DNA of 55,548 nt, taken from the NCBI GenBank assembly GCA_002683575.1, contig NYTP01000027.1, positions 2,346-57,893 of the forward strand, given 5' to 3'. Below the pieces are notes generated by a model, which was not told where the DNA came from, did not search any database, and saw nothing but the letters and a program-made list of their open reading frames with translations. The position numbers and the translations under genes were made by a program. Each line of letters begins with the position of its first letter. Positions within the stretch are counted from its first letter, which is position 1. This DNA comes from Bermanella sp. (GTDB taxonomy: Bacteria > Pseudomonadota > Gammaproteobacteria > Pseudomonadales > Oceanobacteraceae). Shown here piece by piece: positions 10,155 through 18,494 of the stretch.

Positions 10155-10709
10155 ATGATGTTGCCCAATCAAATAAAAGAAAAAGCAAGAAACATCACTT
10201 TGATGATTTTTGATGTGGATGGTGTTTTGACAGACGGCACCTTAGTCTATGGTCCGCAAGGTGAGGATGTGAAACATTTTAATGTAAAAGATGGCGTTGG
10301 TATTAAGCTGCTCCAAACCTATGGCGTAGAAGTTGCCATTATCAGTGCTAAAGAATCGGCGCCATTAAAAAAACGTATCTCAGATCTTGGGATTAAACAT
10401 GCTTACCTTGCATGTAAGGATAAGCTGCTCGCTCTGAATGAACTAACTGAAAAATTGCAAATAGATAACGAACAAGTAGCTTATTGTGGTGATGATGTTA
10501 TTGATTTAAAAGTCATGAAAAGGGTTGCCTTATCTGTTGCCCCCAGTGACGCCTATGAAATGGTTAAAAATCATGCGCATTTAGTTACTAGTGCGTCTGG
10601 TGGTAAAGGGGTCGCGCGTGAGGTGGCTGACGTCATATTGTCAAGCCGAATGGATTTAGAGCAAGCTTATATTAAAGCTATGCTGCCAGAATTTGAAAAT
10701 AAAAAATAA
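10155..10709 (+). CDS. kdsC: 3-deoxy-D-manno-octulosonate 8-phosphate phosphatase
   Basis: HAD-superfamily phosphatase that removes phosphate from KDO-8-P in the KDO branch of LPS synthesis. It has 184 residues (usual about 180-190). The nucleophile motif IFDVDGVLTDGTLVYGPQGE gives D20 and D22, VAIISAKESAPLKKR is motif II (S/T), and YCGDDVIDLKVM carries the metal aspartates of motif IV. The AGGA ribosome-binding site is eight bases before the ATG. In many gammaproteobacteria kdsC sits beside kdsD and lptC; here it is paired with kdsB instead. Confidence 0.92.
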   Translation: MMLPNQIKEKARNITLMIFDVDGVLTDGTLVYGPQGEDVKHFNVKDGVGIKLLQTYGVEVAIISAKESAPLKKRISDLGIKHAYLACKDKLLALNELTEKLQIDNEQVAYCGDDVIDLKVMKRVALSVAPSDAYEMVKNHAHLVTSASGGKGVAREVADVILSSRMDLEQAYIKAMLPEFENKK

Positions 10710-10735
10710 ACGTTTTTAATGTTTAGGGTGAAGTT

Positions 10736-11500
10736 GTGTCTGCTTATAAAATTGTAATTCCAGCCCGTTTTGGGTCATCTCGCTTGCCGGGGAAGCCGCT
10801 AATTGAATTAGCAGGTAAGCCTATGATTCAGCATGTATATGAACGCGCAATGGCGACAGGTATCTCTGATATCGTCATTGCCACTGACGATCAGCGTATT
10901 TTTGATGCCGCACAAGGGTTTGGGGCTCATGTGGTCATGACTTCTGTTGAACATGAAAATGGTACAGAGCGAATTGCAGAAGTGGCTGCTCAATTGGGGT
11001 GGGGCGCAGATGATGTGGTTGTAAACGTACAAGGCGACGAGCCTCTTATTCCAAGAGATCTCATTGAACTGACAGCCAAAGGTTTGCTAGATTTCCCTCA
11101 GGCGGGTATGTCATCACTTTGTACGCCTATTGAATCGGCTGAAGATGCGTTTGATCCCAATGCAGTAAAGGTGGTTCTGGATAATATGGGTTTTGCGATG
11201 TATTTTTCTAGGGCGCCTATCCCTTGGGATCGAGACTTGTACAAAACCGGTCAGTCGCAAATGACCAAGGTTGCACCAGTCTACCGTCACATTGGTATGT
11301 ATGGTTATCGCGTGTCATTTTTACAACAATATGCCTCAATGGAAATGACGGCTCTTGAGCAGGCTGAATGCTTAGAGCAGCTTCGAGCGCTGTGTTATGG
11401 CGTAAAAATTCATATGGGTGTTATCAATCAGCCCCCAGGCCATGGAGTAGATACACCTGAAGATGTTGCCCGTGTCGAAGCTCAACTGGCTGCACTTTAA
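10736..11500 (+). CDS. kdsB: 3-deoxy-manno-octulosonate cytidylyltransferase (CMP-KDO synthetase)
   Basis: Activates KDO with CTP to CMP-KDO for lipid A glycosylation. It has 254 residues. The N-terminus YKIVIPARFGSSRLPGKPL is the CTP-binding signature; VVVNVQGDEPLIP, YFSRAPIPWDRD and the C-terminal PGHGVDTPEDVARVE are all family motifs. The start is GTG at 10736, preceded by GGGTGAAG. It is the last gene of the manC-kdsC-kdsB group. Its stop codon overlaps the stop of the opposing SulA-like gene in a shared TTAA (11497-11500), with no terminator hairpin between. Confidence 0.95.
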   Translation: MSAYKIVIPARFGSSRLPGKPLIELAGKPMIQHVYERAMATGISDIVIATDDQRIFDAAQGFGAHVVMTSVEHENGTERIAEVAAQLGWGADDVVVNVQGDEPLIPRDLIELTAKGLLDFPQAGMSSLCTPIESAEDAFDPNAVKVVLDNMGFAMYFSRAPIPWDRDLYKTGQSQMTKVAPVYRHIGMYGYRVSFLQQYASMEMTALEQAECLEQLRALCYGVKIHMGVINQPPGHGVDTPEDVARVEAQLAAL

Positions 11501-11850
11501 ATAAGTGTGAGCTGGCAAGCGCTGTTCATGGATGAGCGCTGTGTAATCCAGTTAATGTGAGTATTATTGCGTAGGGCTAACACCTCAAGTGCCGCTTCTT
11601 GCTTGCTTGGCATAATCTCACGATTAAGTGTGATAGACGCATAGTTACCCGTTGTAATCGCCTGCTCTAATGCATGGCATAATTGATCAATCTTTTTTGG
11701 GTGCAGCATGAGCACGCGCTGTTGTTCATGTTGTGGTAATTGCTTGATTTGCTTGATTTGTGTGTGACTTGGGGAAATCCAAAGCATCCAATAATGGCTC
11801 GAAGGTTCGACTTGAGTTTGAAGTAGTGCGTTCATAATTGGCCTGTTCAT
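11497..11850 (-). CDS. sulA: SulA-like SOS cell-division inhibitor
   Basis: A 117-residue protein (112 if it starts at the ATG at 11835). The segment PKKIDQLCHALEQAITTGNY aligns in pattern with the central part of SulA (a leucine-rich helix followed by alRTGNYs in E. coli), and the N-terminal HYWMLWISPSHTQIKQIKQLP matches the WqLWltP region. SulA binds FtsZ and blocks septation after DNA damage. The strongest support is the upstream DNA: two perfect CTGT-N8-ACAG LexA boxes and a near-perfect third. One box covers the ATG at 11850, so the downstream ATG at 11835 may be the real start. Sequence similarity alone is modest; the regulatory context raises confidence. Confidence 0.72.
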   Translation of the reverse strand: MNRPIMNALLQTQVEPSSHYWMLWISPSHTQIKQIKQLPQHEQQRVLMLHPKKIDQLCHALEQAITTGNYASITLNREIMPSKQEAALEVLALRNNTHINWITQRSSMNSACQLTLI

Positions 11851-11860
11851 CCATACAGTG
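11841..11860. promoter_or_regulatory. LexA box 1 (perfect core), over the sulA start
   Basis: Core CTGT-TCATCCAT-ACAG at 11843-11858 has exactly the 8-base spacing of gammaproteobacterial LexA operators. It covers the first possible ATG (11850) of the SulA-like gene. Confidence 0.7.
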
Positions 11861-11865
11861 TTTTA

Positions 11866-11881
11866 CTGGTTGGGTGAACAG
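11866..11881. promoter_or_regulatory. LexA-like box 2 (one mismatch)
   Basis: CTGG-N8-ACAG, one base off the LexA core, lying between two perfect boxes and overlapping the predicted -10 of the sulA promoter. Confidence 0.45.
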
Positions 11882-11906
11882 TACTGTATAAAAAAACAGT
11901 TGTAAA
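11878..11906 (-). promoter_or_regulatory. Probable sulA promoter
   Basis: On the minus strand, TTTACA (11906-11901), a 17-base spacer and TACTGT (11883-11878) form a sigma-70-like promoter. LexA box 3 fills the spacer and box 2 covers the -10, the layout expected for LexA repression. Confidence 0.5.
11882..11901. promoter_or_regulatory. LexA box 3 (perfect, strong)
   Basis: TACTGTATAAAAAAACAGTT contains a perfect CTGT-N8-ACAG core (11884-11899) with an AT-only spacer, close to the E. coli consensus. It lies in the predicted sulA promoter spacer. Confidence 0.85.
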
Positions 11907-11956
11907 GATCACTTAGTGATCAAATATAGGCATAATTGGCCAATTACATGTAATTG
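11907..11956. repeat. Cluster of three perfect palindromes upstream of tig
   Basis: GATCACT-T-AGTGATC (11907-11921), TAATTGGCCAATTA (11933-11946) and CAATTACATGTAATTG (11941-11956, 16 bases) lie within 50 bases of each other; the last two overlap by six bases. They sit between the sulA LexA boxes and the likely tig promoter, and could be operators for an unidentified dimeric regulator. Confidence 0.6.
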
Positions 11957-11970
11957 ATCCAAAAAACTGC

Positions 11971-11999
11971 TTGATTCCCTAGGTTCAGATCAATAGAGT
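11971..11999 (+). promoter_or_regulatory. Possible tig promoter
   Basis: TTGATT (11971-11976), 17-base spacer and TAGAGT (11994-11999), each 4 of 6 to consensus, 50 bases before the tig start. Suggestive only. Confidence 0.35.
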
Positions 12000-12048
12000 T
12001 ACCAACCCTAAAATTCACCAGCTTCTGTATTTTGTGTGTGAGGCATTC

Positions 12049-13359
12049 ATGCAAGTTTCTCTAGAAACATTAGCAGGCTTAGAACGTAAGCTTGTAATCG
12101 ATATTCCCGCTTCTGACGTAGAGCAAGAAATTGCTAAGCGTTTGGACCAAGTTTCTCGTACCGCTCGTATCGACGGTTTCCGTAAAGGAAAAATCCCAAT
12201 GCGCGTTATTAAACAGCGCTATGGCCAAGGTGTTCGCCAAGAAGTACTAGGTGAGCAAATGCAGCAAGGTTTTATCAAAGCAGTGACTCAGGAAAAACTG
12301 AATCCAGCTGGTATGCCTGCCGTTGAGCCATTGGTTGATGAAGAGGGCAAAGACTTCCAGTTTTCAGCCACTTTTGAAATCTACCCTGAAGTAAAAGTGT
12401 CTGGTCTAGAAAATATCAGCGTTGAAAAGTTTGCAACTGAAGTGACAGATGCTGACCTTGAAAACATGATCGATATTCTTCGTAAGCAGCAAGCTAAATT
12501 CGAAGTTTCTGAATCAGCTGCTAAAGATGGCGATAAAGTTAAAATCGACTTTGATGGCTATGTAGATGGCGAAGCATTCGAAGGCGGTAAGGCCGAAGGT
12601 TATGATTTGACCCTAGGTTCAAAAAGCATGATCCCTGGTTTTGAAGATCAGATCGTTGGTATGAAAGCTGGCGATGAAGGCACAATTAAAGTGACTTTCC
12701 CTGCTGATTATCAAAGCGAAGCACTTGCTGGTAAAGATGCTGAGTTCAAGATCAATGTTATCCAAGTTGAAGCATCTGAGCTGCCTGAGCTGAACCAAGA
12801 GTTCTTCAAAATGTTCGGTGTTGAATCTGAAGATTTAGAATCTTTCAAAAAAGACGTTCGTGGCAACATGGAACGTGAACTAAAACAAGCTATCCAACGT
12901 AATACTAAGAACCAAGCACTTGAAGGCTTGTTAGAACAAAACAGCATCGATGTTCCTGCTGCTTTGATCGATCAAGAGATTCAACGCTTACAAGAGCAAG
13001 CTTTCCAGCAGTTCGGAGGTGGTCAACAATTTGACCCTAACATGCTGCCTAAAGAGTTGTTCCAGCCACAGGCTGAACGTCGCGTAAAACTTGGTTTATT
13101 GATTAATGCTGCCATTGAGCAGTTAGAAATCAAAGCTGACGAAGCGAAAGTAGAAGCTCTAATCGAAGATATGGCGTCAACGTATCAAGATCCAGAGCAA
13201 GTTAAAGAATTCTACAAGTCGAACAAAGAGCAACGCTCTCAGCTAGAAGCACTGGCTTTAGAAGAACAGGTTGTTGAAACCATTCTTGAAAAAGCCACTG
13301 TAACTGAAAAAGACAGTAGCTATGAAGAAGTAATTAAAGCGGCAAATAACGCCCAATAA
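12049..13359 (+). CDS. tig: Trigger factor (ribosome-associated chaperone / prolyl isomerase)
   Basis: Binds the ribosome exit tunnel and shields nascent chains. It has 436 residues (E. coli 432). The N-terminal ribosome-binding domain contains the signature GFRKGKIPMRVIKQRYG (near residues 44-60), the FKBP-type isomerase domain follows (about 150-245: KIDFDGYVDGEAFEGG, MIPGFEDQIVGMKAGDE), and then the helical C-terminal arms. I chose the ATG at 12049 (MQVSLETLAGLERK, the family N-terminus) with GAGG at 12040-12043, rather than a GTG five codons upstream. It is followed by a strong terminator before clpP. Confidence 0.97.
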   Translation: MQVSLETLAGLERKLVIDIPASDVEQEIAKRLDQVSRTARIDGFRKGKIPMRVIKQRYGQGVRQEVLGEQMQQGFIKAVTQEKLNPAGMPAVEPLVDEEGKDFQFSATFEIYPEVKVSGLENISVEKFATEVTDADLENMIDILRKQQAKFEVSESAAKDGDKVKIDFDGYVDGEAFEGGKAEGYDLTLGSKSMIPGFEDQIVGMKAGDEGTIKVTFPADYQSEALAGKDAEFKINVIQVEASELPELNQEFFKMFGVESEDLESFKKDVRGNMERELKQAIQRNTKNQALEGLLEQNSIDVPAALIDQEIQRLQEQAFQQFGGGQQFDPNMLPKELFQPQAERRVKLGLLINAAIEQLEIKADEAKVEALIEDMASTYQDPEQVKEFYKSNKEQRSQLEALALEEQVVETILEKATVTEKDSSYEEVIKAANNAQ

Positions 13360-13403
13360 TTATTTCTACTGCCAATCTGGCAGCAGACAAGCTACACTCA
13401 TTA

Positions 13404-13436
13404 AACAGCTGTTATCTAAGATAACGGCTGTTTTTT
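13404..13436 (+). terminator. Intrinsic terminator after tig
   Basis: A 13-bp stem (13404-13416 with 13420-13432, one G-T pair) with loop TAA and a run of six T. It ends only about 25 bases before the clpP ATG, so it may attenuate read-through from tig into clpP rather than simply end tig. Confidence 0.85.
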
Positions 13437-13461
13437 CTGATGTCGTTGACGGAGATAACGA

Positions 13462-14091
13462 ATGAAAGATCTTCTGGCCGCCCAGGATCCAGCTATCCAA
13501 ATGTCAGGCCTAGTGCCAATGGTTGTTGAACAAACAGCCCGTGGTGAGCGCTCATATGATATATATTCGCGTCTATTAAAAGAGCGTGTCATCTTCTTAG
13601 TGGGGCAAGTGGAAGACCACATGGCCAATTTAGTCGTGGCCCAGTTGTTATTTTTAGAAGCAGAGAACCCAGAGAAAGATATACATCTGTACATTAATTC
13701 ACCAGGTGGTTCTGTGACAGCAGGCATGTCGATTTACGACACAATGCAGTTTATTAAGCCTAATGTGAATACCATGTGTATTGGTCAAGCCTGTAGTATG
13801 GGTGCGTTTTTGCTTAACGCAGGTGAAAAAGGCAAGCGTTATGCCTTACCCAATAGTCGTGTCATGATTCACCAACCAAGTGGTGGTGCTCAAGGCCAGG
13901 CGACTGATATCTTGATCCAAGCTGAAAACATTAAAGAAACGAAAGAGCGTTTGAATCGTATTTTGTCTAAGCACAGTGGTCGTTCATACGAAGAGGTTGC
14001 CGCAGACACAGAGCGTGATAACTTCATGAGCGCTGAGCAAGCCTTAGAATATGGCTTGATTGATGAAATATTAGAAAAACGTCCTAGCTAA
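13462..14091 (+). CDS. clpP: ATP-dependent Clp protease proteolytic subunit
   Basis: Tetradecameric serine protease that degrades substrates fed by ClpX or ClpA. It has 209 residues. The triad is S112 in [13 protein letters not shown]137 in [11 protein letters not shown] and D186 in ERDNFMS. A short pro-peptide-like N-terminus precedes [20 protein letters not shown]. The ATG has GGAG at 13451-13454. It is followed by clpX after 93 bases. The only upstream non-coding DNA is the tig-clpP gap, so its promoter is either there or in tig. Confidence 0.97.
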   Translation: MKDLLAAQDPAIQMSGLVPMVVEQTARGERSYDIYSRLLKERVIFLVGQVEDHMANLVVAQLLFLEAENPEKDIHLYINSPGGSVTAGMSIYDTMQFIKPNVNTMCIGQACSMGAFLLNAGEKGKRYALPNSRVMIHQPSGGAQGQATDILIQAENIKETKERLNRILSKHSGRSYEEVAADTERDNFMSAEQALEYGLIDEILEKRPS

Positions 14092-14184
14092 CAGACTTAA
14101 TATTGGTCATTTCAGTGTTTACACTTGAATTTTTGGCCAATAAGCAACATCTTTAGATAATTGCTGTAGATATGAGGAAGTCGA

Positions 14185-15471
14185 ATGAGCGACGAATCAA
14201 ACAATAAAGACGACAAGGGCAAGCTGCTGTACTGCTCTTTTTGCGGAAAGAGTCAGCACGAAGTTCGTAAGCTGATAGCGGGTCCGAGCGTCTTTATTTG
14301 TGATGAGTGTGTCGACCTTTGTAACGACATTATTCGTGAAGAGGTTCAAGAGAGTCAGGGTGAAGCACCATCTGATCGCTTGCCGACACCTAAAGAGATT
14401 AAAGAAACACTGGACGAATACGTCATTGGTCAAGATCGCGCAAAAGTCGTCTTATCTGTGGCGGTTTATAACCATTATAAACGCTTACGTCATGGTGAAG
14501 GCAAAAAAGGGTTAACCGAGCTTACCAAGAGTAATATCTTGTTAATTGGTCCTACTGGTAGCGGTAAGACCTTGCTTGCTGAAACCTTGGCTCGCATGTT
14601 GAATGTGCCATTTACAATCGCTGATGCAACCACGCTAACTGAAGCCGGTTATGTGGGCGAGGATGTTGAAAACATCATTCAAAAGCTTCTTCAGAAGTGC
14701 GATTATGATGTGGATAAAGCTCAGCGTGGCATCGTTTATATCGATGAAATTGACAAAATTTCGCGTAAGTCGGATAACCCATCTATCACTCGAGACGTTA
14801 GTGGTGAGGGTGTTCAGCAGGCATTGTTAAAACTTATTGAGGGGACAGTTGCTTCCGTTCCTCCTCAGGGTGGGCGTAAACATCCTCAACAAGAATTCTT
14901 GCAGGTTGATACCGGTAATATTCTGTTTATTTGTGGTGGTGCGTTTGCGGGACTAGACCAAATTATTCGCGATCGTACGGAAAAGAGCGGTATTGGTTTC
15001 AGTGCGGTTGTTAAAGCAAAAGACGATACAAAATCGGTTGGCTCTTTACTGAAAAATGTTGAGCCTCTGGATCTGGTTAAATATGGTCTAATCCCCGAGT
15101 TTATTGGTCGCTTACCTGTGGTTGCCACTCTTGATGAGCTTGATGAGGCGGCGTTGATTCAAATTTTGGTCGAGCCAAAAAATGCGCTTGTTAAGCAATA
15201 TCAGGCATTGTTTGAAATGGAAGATGTTGAGCTTGAATTCCGTGATACTGCGTTGACCGCCGTTGCCAATAAGGCTATGGAGCGTAAAACCGGTGCCCGT
15301 GGATTAAGATCAATTATGGAGGGTATATTGCTTGATAGCATGTACAGAATTCCATCAGAAGATCACGTTTCAAAAGTGGTAATTGATGACACGGTAATCA
15401 AAGGCGATAGTGAACCGTTGTTTATTTATGAGTCAACTGAAAGCGCTAAAGTCGCACCAGATGATGCATAA
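14185..15471 (+). CDS. clpX: Clp protease ATP-binding subunit ClpX
   Basis: AAA+ unfoldase that recognises tagged substrates (including SsrA-tagged proteins) and threads them into ClpP. It has 428 residues. The N-terminal zinc-binding domain has [14 protein letters not shown] and [10 protein letters not shown] (four cysteines, residues 17-42). Walker A is [14 protein letters not shown], Walker [11 protein letters not shown], the pore loop GYVGEDVE and sensor 2 [12 protein letters not shown] good GAGGAAG site precedes the ATG. A strong terminator follows at 15482. Confidence 0.97.
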   Translation: MSDESNNKDDKGKLLYCSFCGKSQHEVRKLIAGPSVFICDECVDLCNDIIREEVQESQGEAPSDRLPTPKEIKETLDEYVIGQDRAKVVLSVAVYNHYKRLRHGEGKKGLTELTKSNILLIGPTGSGKTLLAETLARMLNVPFTIADATTLTEAGYVGEDVENIIQKLLQKCDYDVDKAQRGIVYIDEIDKISRKSDNPSITRDVSGEGVQQALLKLIEGTVASVPPQGGRKHPQQEFLQVDTGNILFICGGAFAGLDQIIRDRTEKSGIGFSAVVKAKDDTKSVGSLLKNVEPLDLVKYGLIPEFIGRLPVVATLDELDEAALIQILVEPKNALVKQYQALFEMEDVELEFRDTALTAVANKAMERKTGARGLRSIMEGILLDSMYRIPSEDHVSKVVIDDTVIKGDSEPLFIYESTESAKVAPDDA

Positions 15472-15481
15472 GGTAAATTAA

Positions 15482-15504
15482 GGGGCCAATCGGCCCCTTT
15501 TTTT
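15482..15504 (+). terminator. Intrinsic terminator after clpX
   Basis: GGGGCC-AATC-GGCCCC stem-loop followed by seven T, 10 bases after the clpX stop; separates clpPX from lon. Confidence 0.9.
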
Positions 15505-15514
15505 ATTGTTTGGT

Positions 15515-15543
15515 CTTGTATTCTCTTTGTTTTGTCCCCATCT
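15515..15543 (+). promoter_or_regulatory. Probable sigma-32 (heat-shock) promoter of lon
   Basis: CTTGTAT (15515-15521), 14-base spacer and CCCCATCT (15536-15543) closely follow the RpoH consensus (CTTGAA, 13-15 bases, CCCCATNT). It lies between the clpX terminator and lon, about 40 bases before the start codon. lon is a classic RpoH target in E. coli. Confidence 0.75.
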
Positions 15544-15583
15544 TAAACCTATGTTCAGTGCACTGCTTAGCACAAGGTAATTT

Positions 15584-17974
15584 ATGACAACAGAAACGCT
15601 TCCTCTACTGCCACTTCGTGATGTAGTTGTATATCCCCATATGGTTATTCCTTTGTTTGTTGGTCGTGATAAGTCTATTAAGGCTTTAGAGTCAGCAATG
15701 GAAGGTGAAAAACGAATTTTATTGGTAGCACAAAAGAATGCTACAACTGATGAGCCCACAGAATCAGATATCTATCAGGTGGGCACAGTGGCCACAGTAT
15801 TGCAGCTACTGAAATTGCCTGATGGCACTGTTAAAGTCTTAGTTGAAGGTTTGTATCGATGCGAAGTGACCGACTTTGAAGACGGTGAAGAATTTTATCA
15901 GGGGAATGCATCGCACCTTGAGATTGAATCCTTAGCTGAGAGAGAGCAAAGTGTTTTAATTAAGGCGGTAACTCAGCAGTTCGATCAATTTGTTCAGATG
16001 AGCAAAAAAGTGCCAAGCGAAGTCCTAGCTTCTATCGAGAGTATCGATGAAGCAGGGCGTTTGGCTGATACTATCTCTGCACACCTTTCATTGAAGTTAG
16101 ATGAAAAGCAAGCCATTTTAGAGATGGTTTCTGAGCGTGACCGCCTTGAGCATCTCATGGCTCTGATTGAGTCAGAGGTAGACCTTCTTGATATTGAAAA
16201 ACGTATTCGCGGGCGCGTTAAGAAGCAAATGGAAAAAAGCCAGCGCGAGTACTATTTGAATGAGCAAATGAAAGCCATTCAAAAAGAATTAGGTGATATG
16301 GATGATGTGCCTAATGAGTTAGAAGATTTGCAAAATAAAATCAATGAATCGGGTATGCCTAAAGACGCGAAAGAAAAAGCGGATTCTGAATTGGGTAAAC
16401 TTAAAATGATGTCCCCGATGTCAGCAGAAGCATCCGTTGTACGTGGTTATCTTGATTGGATGCTGGGTGTGCCATGGAAAAGTAAGAGTAAAACTCGTAA
16501 TAATATCGACCTTGCTGATGATATTCTTAATGAAGATCACTTTGGTTTGGACGAAGTCAAAGAACGTATACTCGAATATTTGGCCGTCCAAAAGCGTGTT
16601 AAAAAATCCACCGGTAATATCCTTTGTTTAGTTGGTCCTCCTGGCGTAGGTAAAACTTCTCTAGGGCGTTCGATCGCAAAGGCGACAAATCGTAAATACG
16701 TGCGCATGGCCCTGGGTGGTGTGCGTGATGAATCTGAAATAAGAGGTCACCGTCGCACCTATATTGGCTCCATGCCTGGTAAGCTAATTCAGAAGATTAA
16801 TAAGGTTGGTGTCAAAAACCCACTGTTTCTACTTGATGAGATAGACAAAATGGGTATGGATCATCGTGGCGATCCAGCTAGTGCACTGCTTGAGGTTTTG
16901 GATCCTGAGCAAAATAGTACGTTTAGCGATCATTATTTAGAGGTTGATTTTGACCTGTCAGAAGTAATGTTTGTTTGTACGGCAAATAGCATGAATATTC
17001 CTGCTCCCTTGTTAGATCGTATGGAGATCATTCGTATACCTGGCTATACGGAAGATGAAAAGGTCAGTATTTGTGAGCGCTATTTGCTGCCTAAGCAAAT
17101 GAAGAGCAACGGTGTCAAATCGGGTGAATTAACATTGCCTCAAGAAAGCCTAAGGCACGTGGTTCGTCATTACACAAAAGAGGCAGGGGTACGTGGTCTT
17201 GAACGACAAATGGCTAAAATTTGCCGTAAGGTTGTTAAAGAAAATGTTATGGCTAAAGGTGAGGATCTTAATAGTGAGATTCTGCCAGAGCAGATTGAGC
17301 AGTACTTAGGTGTTCAGAAATTCCGTTATGGTTTGGCTGAAGAGGAGCATCAAGTTGGCCAGGTCACAGGCTTGGCTTGGACGTCAGTGGGTGGTGAAAT
17401 ACTGACCATTGAATCGGCCATTTCTATGGGTAAAGGTCGTGTTGTTAAAACCGGCTCCCTTGGTGATGTCATGCAAGAATCTATTCAGGCAGCCCTTACT
17501 GTTGTCAAAAGTCGCTCTGAGGGCTTAGGTTTGCCCCATGACTTCTTTGAGACTCATGACTTGCATATTCACGTGCCAGAAGGTGCTACCCCTAAAGATG
17601 GCCCAAGTGCTGGTGTAGGCATGGTAACGGCGCTCATGTCGGTCATAACCAATACACAGGTGCGTTCAGATGTTGCCATGACAGGTGAAGTGACACTGCG
17701 TGGTAAGGTTTTGGCCATTGGTGGTTTGAAAGAAAAATTACTGGCTGCTCACCGGGGTGGGATTAAAACGGTTCTAATTCCTGAAGAAAATGAGCGAGAC
17801 CTAAAAGAAATTCCGGATAATATCAAGCAAGAACTTGAGATTATTCCAGTTAAATGGGTTGACGAAGTACTTGATGTGGCTTTGACGGGTAATCTTGAAA
17901 AAAATGTTGCTTCAGTTATTGAAAAGGAAGCGGCAACCCAGCAAAATCAACAGAGTCGATTAAGTACTCATTAA
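15584..17974 (+). CDS. lon: ATP-dependent protease Lon (La)
   Basis: Hexameric AAA+ serine protease for misfolded and regulatory proteins. It has 796 residues. The N-terminal LON substrate domain starts LPLLPLRDVVVYPHMVIPLF. A coiled middle region follows, then Walker A (CLVGPPGVGKTSLGRS), Walker B (NPLFLLDEIDKMG) and the C-terminal protease with the Ser in KDGPSAGVGMVTALMS and the Lys in KEKLLAAHRGGIKTVLIP. The AAGG site at 15574-15577 is six bases from the ATG. It has its own heat-shock-like promoter, and hupB follows with independent promoters. Confidence 0.97.
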   Translation: MTTETLPLLPLRDVVVYPHMVIPLFVGRDKSIKALESAMEGEKRILLVAQKNATTDEPTESDIYQVGTVATVLQLLKLPDGTVKVLVEGLYRCEVTDFEDGEEFYQGNASHLEIESLAEREQSVLIKAVTQQFDQFVQMSKKVPSEVLASIESIDEAGRLADTISAHLSLKLDEKQAILEMVSERDRLEHLMALIESEVDLLDIEKRIRGRVKKQMEKSQREYYLNEQMKAIQKELGDMDDVPNELEDLQNKINESGMPKDAKEKADSELGKLKMMSPMSAEASVVRGYLDWMLGVPWKSKSKTRNNIDLADDILNEDHFGLDEVKERILEYLAVQKRVKKSTGNILCLVGPPGVGKTSLGRSIAKATNRKYVRMALGGVRDESEIRGHRRTYIGSMPGKLIQKINKVGVKNPLFLLDEIDKMGMDHRGDPASALLEVLDPEQNSTFSDHYLEVDFDLSEVMFVCTANSMNIPAPLLDRMEIIRIPGYTEDEKVSICERYLLPKQMKSNGVKSGELTLPQESLRHVVRHYTKEAGVRGLERQMAKICRKVVKENVMAKGEDLNSEILPEQIEQYLGVQKFRYGLAEEEHQVGQVTGLAWTSVGGEILTIESAISMGKGRVVKTGSLGDVMQESIQAALTVVKSRSEGLGLPHDFFETHDLHIHVPEGATPKDGPSAGVGMVTALMSVITNTQVRSDVAMTGEVTLRGKVLAIGGLKEKLLAAHRGGIKTVLIPEENERDLKEIPDNIKQELEIIPVKWVDEVLDVALTGNLEKNVASVIEKEAATQQNQQSRLSTH

Positions 17975-17994
17975 ATATAAAACGAACTAAGCAG

Positions 17995-18082
17995 TTGACA
18001 CTCGGCTTAGCGCTGGTATACCTTTCAGCGTTCTATTAGGTCTATGCTACAGCGCTTAGCGATACAAGTTTACATCTATAAT
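17995..18082 (+). promoter_or_regulatory. Two candidate hupB promoters
   Basis: P1: a perfect TTGACA (17995-18000), 16-base spacer and TATACC (18017-18022). P2: a perfect TATAAT (18077-18082) with a poor TTAGCG -35 (18056-18061, 15-base spacer), 26 bases before the GTG start. More than one promoter is common for hup genes; start sites cannot be settled from sequence. Confidence 0.5.
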
Positions 18083-18108
18083 AACCAATCTTGGTAAAGG
18101 GGATCCGT

Positions 18109-18381
18109 GTGAATAAATCTGAATTAATTGATGCAATTGCAGCTTCTGCAGACATTCCAAAAGCAGCCGCAGGCCGCGCTTTGGATGCAACTGTTGATGC
18201 AATCACTAATGCATTAAAAGAAGGCGATCAAGTTGTTCTAGTTGGTTTTGGTACTTTTGCGGTTAAAGAGCGTGCTGCTCGTACTGGCCGTAACCCACAA
18301 ACTGGCGAGCCAATTCAAATTGCTGCTGCTAAAGTGCCAGGCTTCAAGCCAGGTAAAGCATTGAAAGATGCAGTAAACTAA
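18109..18381 (+). CDS. hupB: DNA-binding protein HU-beta
   Basis: Nucleoid histone-like protein that bends DNA. It has 90 residues, the standard HU length, from the N-terminus [20 protein letters not shown]. The beta-arm signature is [20 protein letters not shown] (residues 46-65) and the end reads [15 protein letters not shown] placed the start at GTG 18109, since HU proteins begin MNKSELI; AAAGGGGAT at 18097-18104 is a good ribosome-binding site. It is followed by a terminator hairpin at 18422, so probably monocistronic and highly expressed. Confidence 0.96.
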   Translation: MNKSELIDAIAASADIPKAAAGRALDATVDAITNALKEGDQVVLVGFGTFAVKERAARTGRNPQTGEPIQIAAAKVPGFKPGKALKDAVN

Positions 18382-18421
18382 ATTATTCAATTACAGCTTC
18401 GGCTGTATGAGTTTGAATATG

Positions 18422-18452
18422 AAAAAGGCGCATCTCCTTGGTGCGCTTTTTT
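18422..18452 (+). terminator. Intrinsic terminator after hupB
   Basis: AAAAAGGCGCA and TGCGCTTTTTT arms around a short loop, ending in a T run. Confidence 0.8.
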
Positions 18453-18494
18453 GTTATCTAGTAAGAAGAATTCTAAGAAAGGTTGATTGTTACC

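Noticed and set aside
14100-14142. TATTGG/CCAATA inverted repeat and CTTGAA sequence between clpP and clpX, first read as a heat-shock promoter
   Set aside because: No CCCCAT-type -10 at a proper distance and the dyad arms are short.
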